A DNA stretch of 30,446 nucleotides, from positions 1-30,446 of the forward strand of contig JBPCOI010000005.1 in assembly GCA_051000395.1 (NCBI GenBank). Reading direction: 5' to 3'. Made by a program: the position numbers and the translations under genes. Numbering within the stretch: position 1 is the first letter of the stretch; each line of letters begins with the position of its first letter. Shown here in pieces: positions 25,656 to 30,446 of this stretch. The notes under the pieces are model-generated. The model was given only the letters and a program-made list of their open reading frames with translations, searched no databases and had not been told where the DNA came from. This DNA is from JBPCOI01 sp051000395. Its GTDB lineage: Bacteria; Actinomycetota; Actinomycetes; Mycobacteriales; Jatrophihabitantaceae.

Positions 25656-26234
25656 TCACCCGAGCGGTACCGCCTTGCGGCCCAGATCGAGCAGGTCCGT
25701 ACCGTGCTCGACCCACCGCACCTGCAGTGCCGCGCTGCCGTGCACCCGAGCCCAGGCCAATTCCGGCGACGTCGCGGGCAGCACCTGCAGCACCGCCACC
25801 TGCCCCGCCGAGGTCTCGATCGGCGCCAACGCGGACTCGGCGATCACCCCACCGGTGCACGCCGAGCGGGCAACGAGGGGGCGTCCGGTGTCGACCGTCA
25901 TGCCAGGTGTGTGCACGATTGCCTCGACCGCGGGCGCAGCGGCAAGGATTGCCAGTGCTCGCCACACCTCCGCACATGCGTCAGTCTGGTCCCTGATGTG
26001 CAGCAGCAACTCAGCGCGCTGTCCCCGCGTAGACACCGCGGTCTCCGTCGCCGCGGTCATCGGCCGGCGCGACATACCCAGACTGAAATACGCACGCTCG
26101 CCCGGCGCGGGTTCGAAGCGCAACACCTCGAGCGCCTCGACCCCGAGGAAGGACACCGAGGCGCGCGAGGGTATCTGCCCGTAGCGAGCCGACAGCACGC
26201 GTTCGACGGTGCGCAGCGGCTCCGGGCCATTCAC
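25656..26234 (-). CDS. Suppressor-of-fused (SUFU) domain protein
   Basis: A 192-aa protein that resembles bacterial SUFU-domain proteins over its length: FSLGMSRRPM near residue 50, then RAELLLHIRDQTD, VWRALAILAAAPAVEAIVHTPG, GGVIAESALAPIETSAG and VLQVLPATSPELAWARVHG. In bacteria this domain often occurs as an immunity protein against secreted toxins; whether this one does is unknown. It is probably cytoplasmic. GTG 26234 follows AAGGGGGAGG; the frame to 26366 is open but runs through the intergenic repeats. It lies 185 bases downstream of the WXG100 gene on the same strand. Confidence 0.7.
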   Translation of the reverse strand: MNGPEPLRTVERVLSARYGQIPSRASVSFLGVEALEVLRFEPAPGERAYFSLGMSRRPMTAATETAVSTRGQRAELLLHIRDQTDACAEVWRALAILAAAPAVEAIVHTPGMTVDTGRPLVARSACTGGVIAESALAPIETSAGQVAVLQVLPATSPELAWARVHGSAALQVRWVEHGTDLLDLGRKAVPLG

Positions 26235-26252
26235 GCCTCCCCCTTCCGTCCG

Positions 26253-26378
26253 CGTGAGCGGCGCCGCCTTCCGCCCTCGCCCCGCTCGGGCACGCCCACA
26301 GCGCGTTAGGGGCGCGTCCCCGCCGGTCGCCCGGTTCGCTTCGCAAGCATCGCTGACGGGGCGCAAGCGCCGCTCACG
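26253..26378. repeat. intergenic inverted repeat upstream of the SUFU gene
   Basis: The 185-base gap between the WXG100 and SUFU genes is bounded by a perfect 12-bp inverted repeat, CGTGAGCGGCGC (26253-26264) and GCGCCGCTCACG (26367-26378), 102 bases apart. Inside is a hairpin GGGG-CGCGT-CCCC (26309-26321). It may hold a terminator for the WXG100 message, an attenuator, or a promoter for the SUFU gene. Confidence 0.5.
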
Positions 26379-26419
26379 GCACAGACGTTAGTGCGCCAGC
26401 CGCCTGCCGCTTGCCGGCG

Positions 26420-26710
26420 TCAGCGGAAGGACGACGCGATCTGCTGCTCGACCTCCGCATAGGCCGTCCCCGCCCGGCCGAGCAGCTGGCCGATGCCCTC
26501 GAGCGCGTCCGACATTCCCTTCGCGTGCTGATCGAACTGGTCGTACAGCGCCGTGAATCGGGCGGCCGCAGTGCCCGACCAATCGGCTCCGAACAGCGGC
26601 GCGAGCTGACCCTTGAGGCTCTGATGCTGCCCCCGCACGTCGACGCAGACGCGGGCCACCGCGCCGCTCATCGTTTCCAGCTGACTTGGGGTGACCTTCA
26701 GACCGGACAT
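26420..26710 (-). CDS. WXG100-family type VII secretion substrate
   Basis: A 96-aa helical-hairpin protein of the ESAT-6/WXG100 superfamily. The W-S-G turn is at residues 44-46, the flanking helices are about 8-40 and 48-90, and the tail has Tyr84-x3-Glu88, matching the YxxxD/E secretion signal of T7SS substrates. Length is normal. ATG 26710 is preceded by AGAGGAG with ideal spacing; the open frame to 26809 adds nothing recognisable. It is transcribed away from the FHA-FtsK ATPase gene, from the shared 189-base region. A second WXG100 partner is not visible in the window; it may form a homodimer or have a partner to the right. Confidence 0.9.
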   Translation of the reverse strand: MSGLKVTPSQLETMSGAVARVCVDVRGQHQSLKGQLAPLFGADWSGTAAARFTALYDQFDQHAKGMSDALEGIGQLLGRAGTAYAEVEQQIASSFR

Positions 26711-26731
26711 CTTGCGAACTCCTCTCATCGG

Positions 26732-26749
26732 CCGCAGCACGCGCTGCGG
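26732..26749. repeat. hairpin in WXG100 leader
   Basis: CCGCAGC (26732-26738) and GCTGCGG (26743-26749) form a perfect 7-bp stem with a 4-base loop, 22 bases upstream of the WXG100 start on the minus strand. It would sit just before the ribosome-binding site in the message and could modulate translation. Confidence 0.35.
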
Positions 26750-26808
26750 GCGAACCGACGGCACCGAACGTACGCACGATCCGTGCTCCGGGACGCCGGT
26801 GCATTTCA

Positions 26809-26849
26809 TCCTGTGGATAACTCAAACACCCGCCGGGTTATCCACAGGA
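26809..26849. promoter_or_regulatory. 13-bp inverted repeat made of two perfect DnaA-box nonamers
   Basis: TCCTGTGGATAAC (26809-26821) and GTTATCCACAGGA (26837-26849) are perfect reverse complements separated by 15 bases. Each holds the nonamer TTATCCACA (26812-26820 on minus, 26838-26846 on plus), which is the consensus DnaA box. A third, imperfect match TTGTCCAGA lies at 26882-26890, ten bases before the ATPase ATG. The sites stand between the divergent WXG100 and ATPase genes, so they are likely control elements. Binding by DnaA is inferred, not shown. Confidence 0.7.
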
Positions 26850-26899
26850 CGCGGCACGAGGGGCGCCACCTGTCGGAGCTGTTGTCCAGACTCGGCACC

Positions 26900-29800
26900 A
26901 TGCGAATCGAACTCAGCGTGCGCAGCCGCAACGGCCCCGAACGGGACGTCGCGGTGAGCGCTGCCGAGGGCGCCACGCTATGCGAGCTTCGCCACGCGCT
27001 CGCCGCCGTCGCCTGCGAAACGGGCGAGATCTTCAGCAACGGCCGGCGCCTTGCAGCGGACGCGAAGCTGGGCGGACCCGGCCTGCGGAGCGGCGATCTG
27101 TTGACTCCGGACGGTCGGGAACGACCCGATCCGGGTCAGGGTGCGGTCCTGCGCTTGCACGTCGTCGGCGGCCCGGATGCCGGCCGGATTCTCCCGCTTC
27201 CCCGAGGCGCGACGGTCCTCGGCCGCGGTAGCGAGTGCGACCTCGCACTCGACGATCCTGGCGTGTCGCGGCGACACGCGGAAATACGGGTGAGCGGAAA
27301 CGGCCTCACGCTGCGCGACCTCGGCTCGGCGAACGGCACCCGCGTCGACGGCGCCCGAGTCCCCGCCGGCGAGGTCGCGCTGCCGCCCGGCGCGCTGATT
27401 CGCGTCGGCGATTCCTTCGCCTGGGTGGTAGCCGCCGAGGATGAGCCGGCCGCGCTGCGTGACGCTCCGAACGGCATCCGCCTGCTCAACCGCGCACCAC
27501 GAGCGGCGTCGGCGCTGCCCGAACGCGAGATAGTGATTCCAGCCGGCGCGGCAGGCGGCGCTCCGCAGCGGGTGCAGTGGATCGCCGCGCTGGTGCCTGC
27601 GGCCGCTGGCGGTGCGCTCGCGGTATCGCTTCACTCGCCGCAGTTCTTGCTGTTCGCGCTGCTCTCCCCGGTCGTCCTGCTCGCAACCGCACTGGGCGAC
27701 CGGATCCATTGGCGACGGACCAGACGCCGCGCGGCACTGGATCACCGGCGCGCGGTCGCAACGGCGGAACGGCGGATCGAATCGGCGATTACCGAGGAGG
27801 TGCTGCTGCGCCGGGTACGTGACCCGGATCCTGCGGCCGTCCTGCGTCTGGCCGCGATCCCCGGGAGCCGGCTCTGGGAGCGTCGGCGGGACGACTGCGA
27901 GCTGCTGCGGGTGCGGATCGGGTTGGGCAACGTGCCGTCATCGGTTCGGTTGCGGCGTGGCGAGGTCACTGGCCCTGCCGCGTGCCTCGAGGACGTGCCG
28001 GTCAGTGTCGATCTGCGGGCCGGTCCGCTCGGCGTCGCCGCTCCTGGCCGCGTCGCTGTGGGCGTCGGCCGGTGGCTGCTCGGCCAGCTCGCGACGCTGT
28101 GCTCACCAGCCGACGTCGAGTTCGCGTTCCTCCTGTGCGAGGATGCGGCGCCTCGCTGGCATTGGGCACGCTGGCTGCCGCACGTGCGGGCACGCGTAGC
28201 GAGCACCCCGGCCGAACGCCAGGTCTTGCTGGCCGAGCTAGGGCAACTCGCCGACCAGCGCGGCGGGATACACCGACGGAATCGAGACACCTGGAACGGC
28301 CGCTGGCTAGTGCTCGTCGTGGATCGCGTGGGCGAGCTGAGCGAACTACCGGGTCTGTCCGCGTTGCTCTCGCACGGCGCCGCTGTGGGCATCACCGCGA
28401 TCTGCCTGGACGAACGGGAAAGCTGCCTGCCGCTCGGCTGCGCCTCGGTTGCCCGATCGGCAGGGGAAACCGGCAGCCGAGCCTCGGTTCGCCAGCCCGG
28501 CGTCGACGCAGGAGTAGCGATCCTCGATCAGGTCTCGCCGTCGTGGGCCGAACGGTCGTCGCGCGCGCTCGCCCCGCTTGCCGATCCCGGCACCGACGCC
28601 GAGGCAGCGCTTCCGGATTCCTGCCAGCTGGTCGATCTCCTGGGCCTGCGCGGGGCCACACCAGCGGACCTCGCCGCGCGCTGGCTCCGCAGCAACGGCA
28701 ACCCGTCCACCGTGCTCGGCGTCGGTGTCGACGGACCGGTCGAACTGGACCTGCTGCGCGACGGCCCGCACGCCCTCGTCGCGGGCACGACCGGCGCCGG
28801 CAAGTCCGAGCTGCTGCAGACCGTCGTCGCCGGTCTGGCCGTCACCCATCCGCCGGACGCGATCTGCTTCGTGCTGGTCGACTACAAGGGCGGAGCGGCG
28901 TTCGCCGACTGTGCGCGGCTGCCGCACACTGCTGGGGTCGTCACCGATCTAGACGCGCACCTGACCCGACGGGCGCTGCAGTCTCTCGACTGCGAGCTGC
29001 GCCTCCGCGAAGAGCTCTTCGCGCGCGTCAACGCCAAGGACCTGGCCGGATATCGCGCGCTAGCCGCAGGCGAACCCGTTCCTCGGCTCGTTCTCGTCAT
29101 CGACGAGTTCGCGGCACTTGCCGAGGAGCTTCCCGACTTTGTGTCCGGCCTCGTTGCGATCGCGCAACGCGGCCGCTCGTTGGGGGTGCACCTCATCCTG
29201 GCGACGCAACGCCCGGGCGGGGTGGTCTCCCCGGAGATCCGAGCCAACACCGCGCTGCGCATCGCGCTTCGCGTGACCGATCCAGGCGAATCGAGCGACG
29301 TCATCGACTCCCCGGCCGCGGCCGCGATCGACAGACGCCTGGCCGGGCGCGCCTATCTGCGTGCGGGTTCGCCTGCGGCGGCCGTGCAGACGGCACGGGT
29401 CGCCGGGCCCGCTGCAACTGCCGAGACCGTGCGCGTGTCCGTTGCGCGCCTAGAGGCGTGGCGGCGGCCGGAGTCAGCACGGTCGCTGTCCGAGGACGGC
29501 AGGAGTGACCTGCACCTGCTCGTCGACGCCGCCCGCGAAGCGTGGTTGCACTCGGGCGGTCGCGAGGTGCGGCGCCCGTGGCTGGCTCCCCTTGCCGCCA
29601 CGCTCCCCATCGACACGCTGCAGGCCAGTGCAGCTTCGCTCGTGCCCGTCGCACTGCTTGACCTGCCGGGGACCCAGGAGCAGGTGACGTTCGGCCTCGA
29701 CCTGGCGGCCGGTGCATCCCTGCTCGTCGCTGGCGGTCCGCGATCGGGACGCACCTCGGCGTTGGTCACCCTCGCCGGGTCCGCCGCCGCGCGGTGGGGA

Positions 29801-30446
29801 CCGGATCGGCTGCACGTGTACGCGATCGACTGCGCCGGCGGCGCGCTCGGCCCCGTCGGCCGGTTGCCGCACTGCGCCACCGCCGTCGGATGCACCGACT
29901 TCGCGACGGTCGAGACGCTGCTCCGCCGCCTGCGCACCGAAGCGTCCCGCCGGCAGGCTTGGCTCGCTCGGCTCGGCATGGGCTCGGCGGCCGAGGCCGC
30001 CGCGGCCGGGCAGCGCCTGCCTTTCATGCTGTGCCTCGTCGACGGCTGGGAGGCGCTGTACGCCGCCGCGGAGGAATTCGACGCCGGCCGCAGCCATGAC
30101 ATCCTGCTCGACCTGCTGCGCTCCGGTCCCGCGGTGGGCCTGAGCATCGCATTGAGCGGCGACCGAAGCACGCTGGCCCCGCGATTCGCCGGGGCCGTCA
30201 CGGAGAAGCTCGTGCTGCGCTTGGCCGATCGGTCCGACTACGGGGCGATCGGCATCGCGCCGCGCGCCGTTGCGGATCCGATGCCGCCGGGGCGCGCGAT
30301 ACGAGCCCGCGACGGCGCCGAACTGCAGTTCGGCCATCTCGGTGGGGCGCCGTCGCGCGCCGAGCAGGAACAGATGCTCGCCGAGCTGGCCGGCCACTGG
30401 CCCGACGCCAAGCAGGCTGGCGGTCGACCTGGGGATGATCGACACA
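26900..30446 (+). CDS. T7SS-type FHA/FtsK-SpoIIIE ATPase (EccC/EssC-like), 3' end outside window
   Basis: At least 1,182 codons remain open to the window edge. In order: a ubiquitin-like stretch (residues 1-72, ending GLRSGDLLTP), an FHA domain (about 83-178; LGRGSECDL, SRRHAEI, DLGSANGT), two hydrophobic helices (227-245, 247-265), a first FtsK/SpoIIIE ATPase with Walker A GTTGAGKS (Lys635), Walker B LVLVIDEF (Asp735, Glu736) and LATQRPGG, and a second ATPase domain with Walker A AGGPRSGRTS (Arg951 replaces Lys) and CLVDGW in place of Walker B (Asp1048, Gly1049). By analogy it would be the inner-membrane motor of a type VII-like secretion system exporting the WXG100 protein. ATG 26900 is the first start in this frame with an upstream regulatory region. 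Confidence 0.88.
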   Translation, partial: MRIELSVRSRNGPERDVAVSAAEGATLCELRHALAAVACETGEIFSNGRRLAADAKLGGPGLRSGDLLTPDGRERPDPGQGAVLRLHVVGGPDAGRILPLPRGATVLGRGSECDLALDDPGVSRRHAEIRVSGNGLTLRDLGSANGTRVDGARVPAGEVALPPGALIRVGDSFAWVVAAEDEPAALRDAPNGIRLLNRAPRAASALPEREIVIPAGAAGGAPQRVQWIAALVPAAAGGALAVSLHSPQFLLFALLSPVVLLATALGDRIHWRRTRRRAALDHRRAVATAERRIESAITEEVLLRRVRDPDPAAVLRLAAIPGSRLWERRRDDCELLRVRIGLGNVPSSVRLRRGEVTGPAACLEDVPVSVDLRAGPLGVAAPGRVAVGVGRWLLGQLATLCSPADVEFAFLLCEDAAPRWHWARWLPHVRARVASTPAERQVLLAELGQLADQRGGIHRRNRDTWNGRWLVLVVDRVGELSELPGLSALLSHGAAVGITAICLDERESCLPLGCASVARSAGETGSRASVRQPGVDAGVAILDQVSPSWAERSSRALAPLADPGTDAEAALPDSCQLVDLLGLRGATPADLAARWLRSNGNPSTVLGVGVDGPVELDLLRDGPHALVAGTTGAGKSELLQTVVAGLAVTHPPDAICFVLVDYKGGAAFADCARLPHTAGVVTDLDAHLTRRALQSLDCELRLREELFARVNAKDLAGYRALAAGEPVPRLVLVIDEFAALAEELPDFVSGLVAIAQRGRSLGVHLILATQRPGGVVSPEIRANTALRIALRVTDPGESSDVIDSPAAAAIDRRLAGRAYLRAGSPAAAVQTARVAGPAATAETVRVSVARLEAWRRPESARSLSEDGRSDLHLLVDAAREAWLHSGGREVRRPWLAPLAATLPIDTLQASAASLVPVALLDLPGTQEQVTFGLDLAAGASLLVAGGPRSGRTSALVTLAGSAAARWGPDRLHVYAIDCAGGALGPVGRLPHCATAVGCTDFATVETLLRRLRTEASRRQAWLARLGMGSAAEAAAAGQRLPFMLCLVDGWEALYAAAEEFDAGRSHDILLDLLRSGPAVGLSIALSGDRSTLAPRFAGAVTEKLVLRLADRSDYGAIGIAPRAVADPMPPGRAIRARDGAELQFGHLGGAPSRAEQEQMLAELAGHWPDAKQAGGRPGDDRH

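Noticed and set aside
26809..26849. transcription terminator
   Set aside because: It lies between two divergent gene starts, not after a gene, and the arms match a known protein-binding nonamer.
26809..26890. chromosomal replication origin
   Set aside because: There are two perfect and one imperfect DnaA boxes only, no AT-rich unwinding region, and no dnaA, dnaN, recF or rpmH nearby.
27982..29508. 508-codon open frame on the plus strand
   Set aside because: It is a shifted frame inside the FHA/FtsK ATPase gene; the true frame holds the Walker motifs.
29474..30445. 323-codon open frame on the minus strand
   Set aside because: It is an antisense shadow of the ATPase gene, Gln/Gly/Arg-rich and without domains.

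Overview
The window is GC-rich (coding frames with strongly GC-biased third positions, many GTG starts, tightly packed or overlapping genes) and looks chromosomal, from an actinobacterium. Gene order supports this. The block AdnB-AdnA, alkyltransferase-like protein, TIGR03086 protein, MoeZ, DUF3152, TetR, DUF3107, ferritin-like protein, RhlE, beta-propeller protein follows, with insertions, the order I remember for Mycobacterium tuberculosis Rv3201c to Rv3212. The T7SS-type genes at the right end are not of the mycobacterial ESX layout, so a non-mycobacterial actinobacterium (for example a Frankia- or Jatrophihabitans-like lineage) is more likely. No rRNA, tRNA, CRISPR, insertion sequence or integrase was seen.

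Layout. 1-5613 (minus): adnA and the first three quarters of adnB, the motor-nuclease pair for double-strand-break resection. 5708-6283 (plus): a HAD-like protein. 6345-11763 (minus): a six-gene run, in transcription order Ku, an alpha/beta hydrolase, a DUF3152 membrane-anchored protein, MoeZ, a TIGR03086/DinB-like protein and an alkyltransferase-like DNA repair protein. 11814-13680 (plus): a stand-alone ATP-dependent ligase and a LigD-type polymerase, translationally coupled and divergent from Ku, so a complete split NHEJ cassette. 13723-14705: TetR regulator and DUF3107. 14737-15843 (minus): DUF4037 protein. 15955-16728: a possible membrane protein lying partly antisense to a ferritin-like (MiaE-type) gene at 16449-17093.

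17262-21865 (plus): rhlE behind a structured leader, then a membrane-anchored beta-propeller protein, an alpha/beta hydrolase and a DUF2236 protein joined by GTGA stop/start overlaps. 21884-24333 (minus): a four-gene run of a 52-residue membrane protein, a PH-domain membrane protein, a PHP phosphoesterase and a single-domain RecB-family Fe-S nuclease. 24451-25499: a Nudix hydrolase converging on a MaoC hydratase, with a cluster of hairpins between them.

25656-30446: a type VII secretion-type locus. A WXG100 gene and a SUFU-domain gene lie on the minus strand; divergent from them is the start of a large FHA/FtsK-type ATPase that runs off the window. The 189-base divergent region carries a perfect 13-bp inverted repeat made of two DnaA-box nonamers, TTATCCACA. 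The dominant theme is DNA repair (AdnAB, Ku, ligase, polymerase, alkyltransferase-like protein, RecB-like nuclease). The least ordinary parts are the ATPase architecture and its promoter region.
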